Positions 24,848 to 37,868 of a DNA stretch of 38,027 nt are shown here, in pieces. The stretch covers positions 2,325-40,351 of the forward strand of contig KV921137.1 of the NCBI GenBank assembly GCA_002081555.1, given 5' to 3'. Numbering within the stretch: position 1 is the first letter of the stretch; the number at the start of each line of letters is the position of its first letter. The position numbers and the translations under genes were made by a program. The stretch is from Protostelium mycophagum. Its lineage: Eukaryota > Evosea > Variosea > Protosteliida > Protosteliaceae. The notes beneath the pieces are model-generated. The model searched no databases and had not been told where the DNA came from. It saw only the letters and a list, made by a program, of their open reading frames with translations.

Positions 24848-25885
24848 TCATGTGATCACAGACAATGAGAATGTGATGTCTGCTACCGATTGGTATAATG
24901 CTCTGATGATGCTGTCCACATTCTTCTCATCATTCAACTCCCTCTCTGCACTCTGTTTCGCGAGTGTGCGTTGTTGTGTAGTGACAGCTCCACTCTTTCC
25001 TTCTTCCTCGAAATTCCACGTGTATCCTTGTGAGAAATTGAATCGGTAGAAGTTGCAGCTCTGGCACAGTCAACCTCTATAATATATCTCATCCCACCTT
25101 CTTTAAAGCTGTCTGCAGATAATAGGTGGCTTTCACCTGATTTTGTCTCAGAAAATAAAATGAAGAATTCCATTTATTTATTTATAGCTTGCCCAAAAAT
25201 ATCTTTTGTGATGATGAGGTGGTATTATAGCACAAACTTGTTGCGGCTTTGCCGCATGGTAAAAAAATAAACTAAATTTTATTTATTTCAAAGGTAAAGA
25301 TCCACATTTACGTTCAACTTTTCTGCGTCAACACAAGTCCTCTGATAGACAATATAAAATAAAATTAAAGACTTACTGCGCGGGAGGCGAGAACTGCATG
25401 TATATTCGGTGATTGAAATATAGTTCCGTGTATCACATAATAACAAGCAGAGGCTATCCCAGATGAATAAGAGGACCAAATGAGAGAATCATTTCGTCTT
25501 AGACTCACGCATGGTCATGTTGGGATCTCTTCGCACTTGCTTTGTGATGATGAATAATCCTTCTTCTGCTTGTGAGGCAACATACTCCACTCCTTTCAAT
25601 TGTCTCAATCGATCATTCAATACTTTTGGATCAGGTATTCGTTGTTGCATTCTCAATAGCTCGTTGTTGCAGTTCCTAGAAACACTATTCAGTATCCAAA
25701 ATAATCTCTTTCGAAGTAACCCACTTGTCATAAAAACTAGAGTTTCTGAAATACTCCAGAACAGAATCAACGTCTAATCTGAATGCCTGAAGCCAATTTG
25801 TATCTCGATAAGAGATTCCAGTCTGATCATTGGTTTGATTTTGAAGTTCAGTGGAGAGCACTCCAGATCGACCAAATGCGTCCAT
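24848..25885 (-). CDS. MED6: Mediator complex subunit 6
   Basis: Five exons on the minus strand (25725-25885, 25509-25675, 25377-25453, 25098-25136, 24848-25060) give 218 aa. Mediator head-module subunit, nuclear, linking activators to RNA polymerase II. Family motifs in order: ISYRDTNWLQAF, VLEYFRNSSFYDKNCNNELL, GVEYVASQAEEGLFIITKQ, ACYYVIHGTIFQSPNIHAVL and YRFNFSQGYTWNFE, aligned with human LLGISWHDS, FYDRTCNNE, GIEYILLHAQEPILFII, YYIIAGVIYQAP and YHPSKGYWW. The fourth exon is only 39 bp, next to a 37-bp intron. The 240-bp intron 25137-25376 holds a perfect hairpin. An exon-like frame inside that intron was rejected because skipping it gives the family sequence. Confidence 0.93.
25242..25256. 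repeat. Intronic hairpin TGCGGC-TTT-GCCGCA (copy 7)
   Basis: Perfect arms, in the 240-bp MED6 intron 25137-25376, which is otherwise very AT-rich. Confidence 0.85.
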
Positions 25886-26263
25886 CGCGATGAAGTATTG
25901 TTTGCCTTGTGTTATTTCATGCGTAAGAGTGTCTCACTACAAGCTTAAAAACAGTAATAATTCACCAAATTTGCTGGACTTTTTCTGCTGACACCAAACA
26001 AGAGGCTGAGGACGATGATAGACATTTATGGATGTTACTGCTGAACTACAATGAAGGCTGTGTGAACGATCAGTTCATTTTATTTTTATTGTTTGAAAAT
26101 GCGTTTATCTGCTCGAGTTGGTCCCGAACCGTTTGACAACTGGCTGGGGGCAAACTTCTGTTGGAGATCCTAAATTGGTTAGGAAAAATAAATGAAAAAA
26201 AGTTGTATCAATTGATTGTATTTCTGTAACAGGGATCAGTTGGACAATTAGAAGTCTTTCTGT
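25886..26263. other. MED6 upstream region
   Basis: About 380 bp with no coding frame of note; the MED6 promoter and probably the 3' UTR of the next minus-strand candidate gene. Nothing else recognised. Confidence 0.5.
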
Positions 26264-26496
26264 TCAAGTCTGCAGTACAAGGGAAAGTTTGTAGGATGAG
26301 GCACTTGACGATGTGTCGGCTGTGGGTGTAAAGAGGTAGGCGGTATTGTTCACTTTGGTGACGTAGTATGCCGTGTCCGCAGGGACGTGGAGACGGCCCA
26401 TGTTCCAGCGATATCGGTGCAGTCAATCTTCGAGGGATGAGTGAGAGAGGTGGACACAAGGGCAAAAATTAACACACTGGCAACAATGAACCTCAT
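26264..26496 (-). CDS. Possible small secreted protein, frame interrupted
   Basis: ATG at 26494-26496 opens a clear signal peptide (MRFIVASVLIFALVSTSL) followed by a short Cys- and GTW-containing stretch (KIDCTDIAGTWAVS). That frame stops at 26350-26352. A second frame over the 3' part (DTAYYVTKVNNTAYLFTPTA, then SSSASSYKLSLVLQT and stop at 26264-26266) looks like its natural continuation. No AG acceptor lies between the two, so an intron cannot join them as read. Either a one-base assembly error, a real frameshift, or two unrelated frames. The GTW near the start and the beta-rich tail faintly recall lipocalin-type or other small secreted beta proteins; no family is claimed. Confidence 0.4.
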
Positions 26497-26689
26497 CTTC
26501 TCTTTTTAACCCATCTGTGAAGAACAAAATAGATCTCAATTTGTGATATATGATAAGATCAAGAATAATGAATATTAGTCCAAAGACACTTCTTTGTCTG
26601 TCAATGAAGTATAAATTTGCATCATGCGAAGAGGACAACGATTTGCTCAACTACAACTCCTAACCGAATCAGTTCAAATCATCAGCAAG
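26497..26689. promoter_or_regulatory. Divergent 5' region upstream of PRKRIP1
   Basis: Separates the candidate secreted protein from PRKRIP1. An in-frame upstream ATG at 26624 (MRRGQRFAQLQ) could extend PRKRIP1 by 22 residues, so part of this may be coding or 5' UTR. Confidence 0.45.
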
Positions 26690-27335
26690 ATGACAACACA
26701 ACCAAAGACAACTGAGCGACCAGTGAATATTACTGGTCACACCGGAGAGGCAATAGGATGGTCAACTCCTGAGAGCATGATCAAAGAAGGATTTGAAGTC
26801 AGAAACACAGGAGGTTGAAACATAAACATCTGTCTTTTCTAAAATGAGCAGGTTCAACATCAGGTGCTGGAAGTGGTGAATTTCACCAGTATAGATATCA
26901 AAGACGTCGAGAATTCGCCAGATTAGCCGCTATGGAGGCAGAAGATAGACAGGACCGCGAAAAGCGTGAGTTCGAAGAGAAGAGGAAGGAAAGGGAGGAC
27001 AAAGAATCACAGAAGACAGAGAAGAAAGCAGCCAAGAGGAAAAAACAAAAGGACAAAGTCAAAGAACAACGCGAGCTTGCTAAGAAGGTGAGCTCCATCT
27101 GCTGTATGTGTTGCCAGAAGCTGATGATGGATAGCAAAAGAAACAAAATGCAGAAACAAAATCAAACAATGAATCACCAAAAAAACAAGAGGATGAATCA
27201 TCAGTGAAAAATGAGGATATAGATCGGTCAGAAGACCATCAAGAAACAAAAGTAGAAGAGAGCAATGAAGCAACAAAAACAGAAGAGAGTAATGACACGA
27301 CAAAAGCAGAAGACACTGCAAAAACAGAGCAATAA
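26690..27335 (+). CDS. PRKRIP1: PRKRIP1-like spliceosomal protein
   Basis: Three exons (26690-26813, 26852-27087, 27135-27335), 186 aa. The conserved core [20 protein letters not shown] matches the family signature (human [20 protein letters not shown]). A long charged single helix follows, of Glu/Arg/Lys repeats with KKAAKRKKQKDKVKEQREL. The C-terminal tail is acidic, Thr/Glu/Ser-rich and probably disordered. The human protein sits in the catalytic spliceosome (C complex), where its long helix bridges subunits. The ATG at 26690 gives the family-like length; the upstream ATG at 26624 is possible. The acceptor of intron 2 was set at 27134, keeping the KK-QKKQNAET frame. Confidence 0.88.
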
Positions 27336-27621
27336 ATGTACCTTTTCTGATCCTTTTCATGTGAATGAAATGAAATTAGACACCAAGCCGATTGATAGAT
27401 ATACTTTGGGAAGGACAACATATTTCATCGTGAAAAGAGGGAGCTCACAAAGAAAACAAGAATTCAAAGATTTTGTTGGCGCGAAGTTTTCCTTCGACCA
27501 ATTTCTCTGAAAAGGATTTTCGGTCATTCGCGATCGACATCAATAACAGGAAGGCGCAAAGAGGGGTACGTATTTCAGTTATAACACAAGAACCGAGTGT
27601 AATGAAAAATGCAGATAGAAG

Positions 27622-29313
<1,692 letters not shown>

Positions 29314-29438
29314 TCTCCTTGTTGTAGATAAACTATACTTATCCTCTTCATCTTCTTTCCATCTACTTCTTCAGTGTGATCTTGTGAAAACGCTGAGTTT
29401 CATTGGTTTGAGACGATCGGAAAGAGGAGAAATTCAAA

Positions 29439-29452
29439 TTTTGGCGCCAAAA
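29439..29452. promoter_or_regulatory. E2F-type palindrome upstream of Aurora kinase
   Basis: TTTTGGCGCCAAAA, a perfect 14-bp palindrome 95 bp before the Aurora ATG. It sits inside a larger imperfect palindrome whose arms are ATTCAAAT and CCAAATTC. The core resembles E2F sites, which drive cell-cycle genes. The identical 14-mer recurs in intron 6 of the same gene (30502-30515). Confidence 0.6.
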
Positions 29453-29546
29453 GTTCCAAATTCAAACCGTTGTTATTATACAAGTGCGCCAACCACACAA
29501 CCGAGCTCAACTTTAAGTAGCGTGAGCTCCTGTGTCTTTACAAAGA

Positions 29547-31193
29547 ATGAAGTCCGTCACCGCACACCTCGGCGGTATTCATTTGAACAAAGAGAATGCC
29601 ACCAAAACAAATCCTTCAGAAGATCTCAAGGTTTGAACTCTTGCATTTTTTCATTCTCGATCTGATTTTAATAGAAACCTTCTCGAGTAGCTCCTACTGC
29701 CAAATCAACAACCACTACCACCAAACCCTTCGCACCGACCTCAGCCAATGTAGTGAGACCAGCAGGACCGACAAGAACGGCCACAACCAGCTCGACGACT
29801 GCTGCTCCCAAAGTTCCAACATTTGTTAAGACAGCAACTTCGTCAACATCCTCCACTGCTGCTGGTCCTGCAAGGATTCCCGCCCCAAGGGTAGTTGGAA
29901 AGTAAGCTGCTTCACTTACGAAAAATGTGTCTCAACTGAGCAGGATACAAAATACGACCTCTGGTACCTCGAACATCTCAGCCACCTCTGCAGCTCATAC
30001 TTCAACTCAACAGGTAACACTTGACAATCAGGATTACGATCTGATCAAGTCAAGACTTCCGAGTATCAACCAAAGAGATGGGTTCTAAATGATTTCGATA
30101 TCGGTAAACCTCTTGGACAGGTAAAATCATTCCATGTTCATGTTTCTGATCGTGATCTAGGGTAAATTTGGGAATGTCTACATGGCTCGCGAGAAGGGAA
30201 GCGGTTTCATCTGTGCTCTGAAGGTTTTATACAAGAATCAACTCCAAGAAGCCCGCGTAGAACATCAACTTCGCAGAGAGATCGAGATCCAATCTCACTT
30301 GAGGTGCGAAGGCTTTCCATCAAATCATCCACTTACCCATCTAGACACCCAAACATTCTGAGGCTGTTTGGATATTTCTATGACAAAGACAGAGTGTACC
30401 TCATCATCGAATATGCCGCACGAGGAGAACTCTTTAAGGAGCTGAGAGCCGCTGAGAGATTCGACGAACAACTTTCTGCCACGGTACCTTTTCTCAAGAC
30501 ATTTTGGCGCCAAAAAATTGACTCATTGTAGTACATATATTCCATGGCTGGTGCTCTGGAATACTGTCATAATAAGCACGTCATCCATCGTGATATCAAG
30601 GTCAGTTGCCGCATTGTTGCTGCATACACCAACATTTTCCCGCCATCAGAATAAACACCAAAGTACCACATACTAACTCTCACAGCCCGAGAACTTGTTG
30701 GTGGGAAGAGATGGAGAACTAAAAATAGGAGATTTTGGCTGGTCTGTACACGCCCCCAACTCCCGCAGAACAACACTCTGCGGAACACTCGACTATTTAC
30801 CACCAGAGATGATTGAAGGAAAGGCCCACGGAACAGCTGTCGACATCTGGTCTCTCGGTATGTACAACCCTTGTCGACATAGCAGAGATGTCTGAAGATG
30901 TACAGGTGTATTACTGTATGAATTTTTAGTGGGAAAACCACCTTTTGAGGCACACACAACCGCTGAGACACACCGTCGCATCACTGGTGTCGAGGTGAGA
31001 TATCTCAAGTGTTCCGATGTCATAATGACATCACTTTTAGATCCACTACCCATCGTATGTATCTGCCGGAGCAAGAGATCTTATCAACAAGCTATTGGTA
31101 CACGACCCTTCACAGAGAATGTCTTTACGTGGCGTTCTGGAGCACCCTTGGATCAGAGAGAAGGCCACCAACTACAACGAGAATGGATTATAA
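29547..31193 (+). CDS. Aurora-family mitotic kinase
   Basis: Ten exons (29547-29630, 29675-29901, 29944-30013, 30055-30120, 30161-30303, 30345-30483, 30532-30600, 30686-30857, 30906-30994, 31041-31193), 403 aa. A Ser/Thr/Pro-rich N-terminal tail of about 140 residues holds a KEN sequence (LNKENAT, residues 14-20), the APC/C degradation signal. The kinase domain starts [20 protein letters not shown]. It has the catalytic Lys in [29 protein letters not shown], the Aurora activation loop [19 protein letters not shown], and the late motif VGKPPFEA. The C-terminus keeps EHPWIREKA. Predicted role: spindle, kinetochore and cytokinesis control. Whether it is A- or B-type cannot be told; single Auroras in amoebae often do both jobs. 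E2F-like palindromes in the promoter and in intron 6 fit periodic expression. Confidence 0.95.
30502..30515. promoter_or_regulatory. Second TTTTGGCGCCAAAA palindrome, Aurora intron 6
   Basis: Identical to the promoter copy at 29439-29452, within the 48-bp intron between exons 30345-30483 and 30532-30600. Could be a second factor site or an RNA hairpin in the transcript. Confidence 0.55.
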
Positions 31194-31286
31194 ATTTACA
31201 AGTATTTGGATCGTTTTTTACTCCTCTAAAACAAAATTTACTACACACTGAGAAAATGGTGCTCTCGTTGTATTGAACGCATAACT

Positions 31287-34200
31287 TCAAGAATGGATAC
31301 TGTTGAGTTCGATATCGTACTGGCCATCAACCTTCCTACAAAATCTCAGGATCTAGGCAAGGGATTTGAATGAATGCATTGTCTTGTCGAGTGAAATAAG
31401 TAAGATCAACATGAAAATATCACCTCGGTGGAAACTTTGTTAGAGTTAAAAGTCCCATCTCCTCCTCACTCTGCGTCTCTTCACTATCATAATGTTCATA
31501 GGATGATTTTGGACGGGCGTAATAATCTTCCAAGGAGCGTGACTCCGCCGTTGGAGGTGTCAGATTTCCCTCGTCCCCTTTCAAAACGTCCGAAAAATTG
31601 GTTAAGAGTTCGTTGTAGATGCCATAAAAAGTGGGGCGGTCTTCGGGTTGTACAGACCAGCATCTTTTCATGATGTCATACACGATATCTGGGCATCTTG
31701 CTGGTTGTCCAAGGCGTTCTGAGCCTCTGATAACCGTGTCGACAACTTGAGAGTTGGTGAGCGTGATGAAGGGAAGCCTTCCGAAAGAATAGATCTGCCA
31801 TCTACAACGAATTAGAGATTTCTCTAAAATAAACGTAAACGCTCACATGACAACAGCAAAAGACCAGACATCAGATTGGTGTGTGCTCTGGCCTCTTTCT
31901 ACTACTTCTGGTGCACTCCATTTATAAGGTATTTCTTTAGCTTCCTTTTCATAAACACCACCTTCTCTTGACATCCCAAAATCAGAAATCTACATGAGTA
32001 TTAACACCCATGAAAGGCTAGCAGTCACAAATAATCACATTTAATAATTCATTTTGAAGATATCAAAGCAAGTACCAACAGCTCACCTTGACTGCTAGAG
32101 AACTTTTATCTACCAAAATATTCCTTGCTGCAAGATCCCTATGATGACGTCATTGTGATATCACACCCACTGACTCACCTGTGTACAACCCCTTTTCTTT
32201 GTAGATACAGCAACCCCTTATTGATATCGTGACACATGCCTATCAATATATTGTCTGACAAATCACCAGAATTCCTGAGAAAATGTTCCAGACTGCCTCC
32301 GGAGACGTACTCGAGCACCATGAAGAGTTCGGATTTGTGGTCATAGATACCAAACAAGCGAACGATGTTAGGGTGGTTCAGCTTTTGTAAAAGCGTGATC
32401 TCTTCGCGCCATTGGGTATGCTGCGTCTTGCCATTATCCTACGAAAAGTCAATGAATCTCCGAGAATTTTTTGGGTATAAAGAATTCACCTTGATGCCTT
32501 TGAGAGCCACACTAATGTAATTCCACTCTCCCTTGTACACGATTCCAAAGTTTCCTGTGGCTGTACACTTTGAGACTAGAGATTTCCTCTAAATCCTACC
32601 TATGGGTTCACCAATGACGACATCATTCAGTAATAAGTGCTGCAGATCGTCGTTTGGATTTATGGCAGATTTCTTCCTTCTCCAGAAAATGAAGGCCAAG
32701 ATTAAAATCAACAACAGCAAAATAGCACCCCCACCAGCAGTTTTGGCTGCAAACCAGTTATCTCTTGGTATGACAGTAGTCTCTGGATCGGGCGGTACAT
32801 CTCCGACTCCGAGAATCTAGGATCTTTCAATCATCACATTATTATGTGTTATTATCACTACCGTATATTGCCCGATTTTCCCAGTTTTGGCAACTTTTTT
32901 TATCAATTGTACTGTTCTCTGAGAATTCCCTTCGTTCATACTGTCTGATGGAGGGGCTCTTACAATAATGTCAACTACGCTAGAATATGTCATTTTCATA
33001 TCATTGTAACACAAACCGACCTGTCAAATCGCACAGAATGTACGAAGAGTCTGGAGCGGGTCACGTTTACAACTTGTGCGAGTGTTGTGAGGAACCAAAA
33101 AGTGTCTCCATTCTGTTGATCTGAGCTCACAGAATGATTCTTCAAAGTGAGAGAAACGTTTGATATTTCCATTGATGCCACTTCACACCTGTAAAACATC
33201 ATTCTTTGGTATCAAGAAAAGAGGAGGCCCAGTCGTTTCAAAACTCACCTTGCGGAGCAATTGGTCCAAACATACCATGGAACCGGACACAAAAACGAGT
33301 TTTCGCTCATCAGGCAGGTGCTCTGCGCGTTCTTCTCCATACCAAAATCCAAACTGTCTGTGAATCTATTGAGACTTAAATCTAGTACATGAAGTGTCTC
33401 AAGATGCTCGATGGGTGGAAGAGCTCCACTCAGGAGATTTTTCGAAATATTTATAACCTGAACGGTGTCATCAATTAGAAGTGTATGAGTGTTTCGCAAA
33501 TTCTCGATTTGTTGTCTGTAGAAGTAAAAATTTTCTTTTCAAATATTACCTCAATGTTTGAGAGTGAAGACAGAGATGGCAGCTCCCCAGTCACTTGATT
33601 GTTACTATTAAGCTCAGCGATAAAACTTTTTCCAAGAAATACCTGATGTCAAATATTTTCAACTGAGATTTCTGTGATAGATCTGGAAATTTACCTGTTA
33701 GCTTGTCAAATTAAAATGTCGAGAAATCATCGAAATCTAAAGTACCAGAAATTTTGTTATGGCTGACGTTGTAGTATTGCGTCGCATTCTGAATGTTTAA
33801 AATTCCCTCAAAGTGATTAGAGCTCAGATCAAAAATTTGAATATCCGAGGAAAATTCCGAGAAAGTTCCAGACATCTTGTTGGAATTCAGAAGTAGATGC
33901 GTCAAGGTTTTCATCTTGAAAAGTCCCTCAGGAATTTCCCCGTAGATTTCGTTATGTGAGAGGTCAAGATATCTTAATGACATCAACTGATGCATTTTCT
34001 TGGGGATCTCAGCCTTGATTTGATTATGGGATAAGTTTAGCAGCTGGGAGAGTCAGAACATTTCAAAAAATGGTGACTCACCCGGAGTTCAGTGAAAGAG
34101 GAGAGGAAAGAGAGGTCTGTTGTGGAAAGACTGTTGGATCCCAAATCAATGTGGTTCAATGTTTGTAATCCACCAATAATTTTTGATAGATCGCCGGTGA

Positions 34201-37200
34201 GTTGGTTGTTGTCTAAATCTGTGGAGATATCACTATCATGTCATTATGATCTCATCATGAGTGTCTTAACGCAGTGTCCCATAATGAAGGATCTGACATT
34301 ACCTAAGCGTTGTAAAGCGGATAATTCCCTCAATGTAGATGGGATTACCCCAACGATGTTATTTCCACTTAATGACAACCTCTCAATGAACGGTGTTCGA
34401 AATTTCGTAAACAGGGCCAAAACGTGGCCGCTCATTCCGTTGAAACTCATATCAAAATGTGTCAAGCGGGGGAATCTGTTTGCTTTGTGTTCCTCCAACT
34501 GTTCATCATCAGAAATGAGAACACGATGCATCATCGACAGCAACGAAGAAGCTTACATATTCTGAAAAATAATTATGGGAGCCGTCAAAATAAACTATGC
34601 TTGTGGGAAGAGCAGAGAAAACCGGGCCACTACAACGATAAGAATATAACTCCATCAGATCAGTTAAAAGCCACCTGAAAGCATTATGGGAGAGATCTAA
34701 ATGGACCAGAGCAGTCATGTTGTTTCCTGTCTTCTCTTGCACAAAAGGGAAACCTTCAAACTTATTGTGTGATAAAACCAGCTATGAATGTCAATCTCAT
34801 TATAGATGTACAAAATACTGACTCGTGTCAAAGATTTGATCCTCATGTAGATAGCCAACCCTTCAAAATGGTTGAATGATAGATCTAGCAGCTCTAGAGA
34901 CAACACATTAAATTTCTCCGGGATTTCACCAGTCATCTCGTTGTTTGCCAGGGACAATTGGGTCAAATCTATCGTCTGTCATCGCGATATTAATATCAAG
35001 GAACACTTACTTAACAAGTTGTAGAGGCAGGTAGGGATGGGGCCTCCTATCTTATTGTTGTCAAGGTGAAGTTGTTGGAGTGACGTGGCATTGCACAACG
35101 TCTCCGGAAATACTCCGTCTAGGTTGTTATTATTCAACAAAAGCACCCTCAATTTTCTCATTTTTTTAAACATATCAGGAATCTACAACTATTCAGCGGA
35201 CCTGTTGATGACGTCATCGTTCCGCACCTCTCCAGAGAGAAGATTCTGTGATAAATCGATCTCCTCTAGAGACTCACAGAGTTGTATTGACATTGGTATC
35301 CTTCCTTCTAAAGATGTTCCAGACAAATTCAAAATTTGAATTTTTGGAGGAAGTTCGGGTGCCATGCCCCCGATTTTATTGTAGTCAAGTTTGAGCACTC
35401 TCAACTGTTTTATTTAATTAAAAATATAATAGTATCGTTTCTTGATGCGACATTGCCCGCCTTTAAAGACGCGTCAAATCTTGCGAATAAATAAATTACC
35501 TCGTTGTAGTGCAATAGATTCGGTAGGTGGCCTTCCATGTTATTACCTGAGATATCGTAGTACTCCAAGATCTGAGTTTTTTTCTGTGGGAATCTGATTG
35601 GACCATTTAGAGAGTTGTAACCCATATCGATCCAGCTTATGTTCGGTAGATCTACAATATCTTGTGGTATCTACAACGCTCAAAAGAACGAAATTTGCTG
35701 ATTATGTCAATCTACAACGGAACTCACTTCTCCAGTCAAATAGTTGTGGGAGAGTTCTAGTTGTCTCAAAGTCTTGATTTCTTGGAATTCTTCCGGTATT
35801 TTTCCGTGAAAAGTATTATATGAAAGTGAAATGACCTCCAGTTTTCTCTTTGATAGATGTGCAGGTATTTCTCCCCCCAATTGATTGCTTCCTAATCTAC
35901 AACGAGTCAAATTTTTGAACAGCTTCTCAAGTGTCTGTTGACACCTTAGAACTTTTAATGATGGCATTCCGTTCAACTCTGGCACCTCACCAGTAATCCC
36001 GTTATCTGACAAATCCAACTGTATCTTTCAGAATTTTCGACGAAAATTTCGACGAAAACTCACCGTCTCTAGGTTTGGTAGATTTTGTTCTTGCGGGAAG
36101 TATTTGGAGATTTGATTGCCCGAGGCGTTAAAATGGACCAAATTGTTGAGACCACTCATGTTGCGGGGAAGGGCGGAAAGTCTATTCCCGCTGAGATCGA
36201 TATACTGCAGTGAAACGGCACAATTTATTGAGTCAGGAATCGGCCCTGGTAGGTTGTAGAGCGTAAATGAAATATAATAATTACCGTTAAAGTTGTTGCC
36301 TCTCACATCGAATTGTTTTAGTTTCGTCAAATTTGTAAAATCGGGCAATTCTCCTCGTAGTCTGAAATCTTCATTTTTCATTTCAAAATTGAAAACTCAC
36401 GACAGATTCGGAGCTAAAAATGTCACCAAGTTCTTCCATCCCCCCCATTGATGTATGTCGTTACCCTGCATCTGTCAACAACTTTTCTGCGAATCCGTAT
36501 AAAATATAGAGTCCTACCGTCACCTTTCCCTCTATGGAGCTGGTACACGTCCAATTAAAATATTCCAAATTCTCCGAAGTGGAATTCAACAAATTCGAAG
36601 CCCCCGAAATTTGCAAATTATCAGAGAGATCTAACCACTTGAGGTGCAAAAATCTTAGACCCTCTGGTATATCCCCGGTCAGTTGATTGCCATTCATTTT
36701 AAGATGCGTAAGGAATTGAAGATCGAAGAGTGTATTTGGAATGCTCCCAGACAATACATTATGGGACATGTCAAGATACTGTAATTTTGAAGAACTGCGA
36801 AAGACAATAGGAGGTATTTCCTGTGTTAAAATAAATACGTTTATAATAGATACAAGAAATATACGAAGAAAATGTATATATCGACAATTGAATTTTTTGG
36901 CAGGAAAATGAATTGGCCACGTACCCCTTTGAAGGTATTGTTTGATAAATCAAGATGCTCGAGATATGGCAGGTCCCAATTTCCTTCCAACACTCTCCAC
37001 AGGAAGACCATGTTATTTCCTGGCATCTTCAATTCAACTACATGCCCTGCACAGAATTAATATTTTAAAGAAGTATATTGCACACCATCTGCACACTTGA
37101 CGCCAAAATAAGAGCAGAAGTCGACGGAGGTATTCCAGTTTCCGCTCTCGTGCCAATGCCAACCTGTTGAATTTTAAAATGACGAAACATGAACACAATT

Positions 37201-37537
37201 AGCCACCATTAGAAAACCCATAAATCCTCTGCAGAGTTTTGAATTCTGGATCATCTGATTGAGGCATGCCAGAAGGGTAACAATCGTCAACACAAAAGGC
37301 TGATCCACCTACGAAATTAGTCCCAATTCATGTCGCACAGACACGCACACCAATCCGGTCCCCAGCCACACCATTCAAATTTACTGCAGCACTGTCTTTA
37401 TCAATCCAAGATGCTGACTTTGAAGTTACCTTGCCGTCCGAACATAGATTTTCAGGACATCCCTCCTGAGGTGTGACGAAAGATACTAGGCACAAGAGAA
37501 TAAATGCAACCAGCATTCTCCCTCTTGTTGCTTGCAT
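31287..37537 (-). CDS. LRR receptor with tyrosine-kinase-type domain
   Basis: Large multi-exon gene; ATG at 37535-37537. Signal peptide MLVAFILLCLVSFV; then a Cys-rich cap with SGNWNTSVDFCSYFGVKCAD, like the plant LRRNT_2 cap. About twenty LRRs follow (e.g. LEHLDLSNNTFKG, LQYIDLSGNRLSALP, LRQLELSHNYLTGE, LRYLDLSHNEIYGEIP), many plant-type with GxIP. A C-cap (CPVPWYVWTNCS) precedes a membrane-proximal domain (LAQVVNVTRSRLFVHSV) and one TM helix (GGGAILLLLILILAFIFW) with a basic stop. The kinase has TGNFGIVYKGEW, Lys in VALKGIK, HRDLAARN, DFGMSREG, and PYKWSAPEVV. HRDLAARN and KWSAPE are tyrosine-kinase signatures. The tail has Tyr and acidic residues. A last small exon (31287-31335, KVDGQYDIELNSIHS) is supported by splice signals; without it the stop is at 31420. 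Ligand unknown. Confidence 0.85.
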
Positions 37538-37555
37538 GTTGTCCCCGAATAAATT

Positions 37556-37580
37556 TATTCCCACAAAACAAGTGGGAATA
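37556..37580. repeat. Inverted repeat upstream of LRR receptor start
   Basis: TATTCCCAC at 37556-37564 and GTGGGAATA at 37572-37580 form a perfect 9-bp stem with a 7-nt loop. It lies 19 bp upstream of the receptor ATG, so it could be a 5' UTR hairpin or a dyad protein-binding site. Confidence 0.65.
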
Positions 37581-37635
37581 CCGGTATCAATAATTGAGAT
37601 ACAACCCTCGAAATATAAATATATTCTACAATTAC

Positions 37636-37868
37636 CGATGTACCTTTATTTTTGCGACCACACGCGCGTTCATCATGCCTTCGGTTGCCACACTGGGCTC
37701 CCATCCCAGCCAATGTTCGCACTTGTCGTCCCTTAAGATTGCTCCCTTAACGATGTACCTTTATTTATTTTGCGACCACACGCGCGTTCATCATGCCTTC
37801 AGTTGCCACACTGGGCTCCCATCCCAGCCGATGTTTGCACTTGTCTTCCCTTAAGATTGCTCCCTTAA
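37636..37868. repeat. Tandem duplication, unit about 115 bp
   Basis: Unit 1 (37636-37750) and unit 2 (37751-37868) are nearly identical from CGATGTACC to GATTGCTCCCTTAA. They differ by a 3-bp insertion (a few extra T/A) and five or so substitutions. Each unit contains CACACGCGCG and a small stem CTGGG-CTCCCAT-CCCAG. Not coding in any shared frame with family likeness. It sits upstream of the LRR receptor and could be promoter-proximal, part of a longer array, or a structured RNA. Confidence 0.85.

Noticed and set aside
25270-25345. Exon-like frame (RTCVDAEKLNVNVDLYL) after MED6 exon 3
   Set aside because: It would end the protein early. Splicing to 25136 instead gives the conserved MED6 C-terminal region.
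26898-27421. Leu/Ser-rich minus-strand frames that look like membrane proteins
   Set aside because: They are reverse shadows of the Lys/Glu-rich PRKRIP1 helix and acidic tail.
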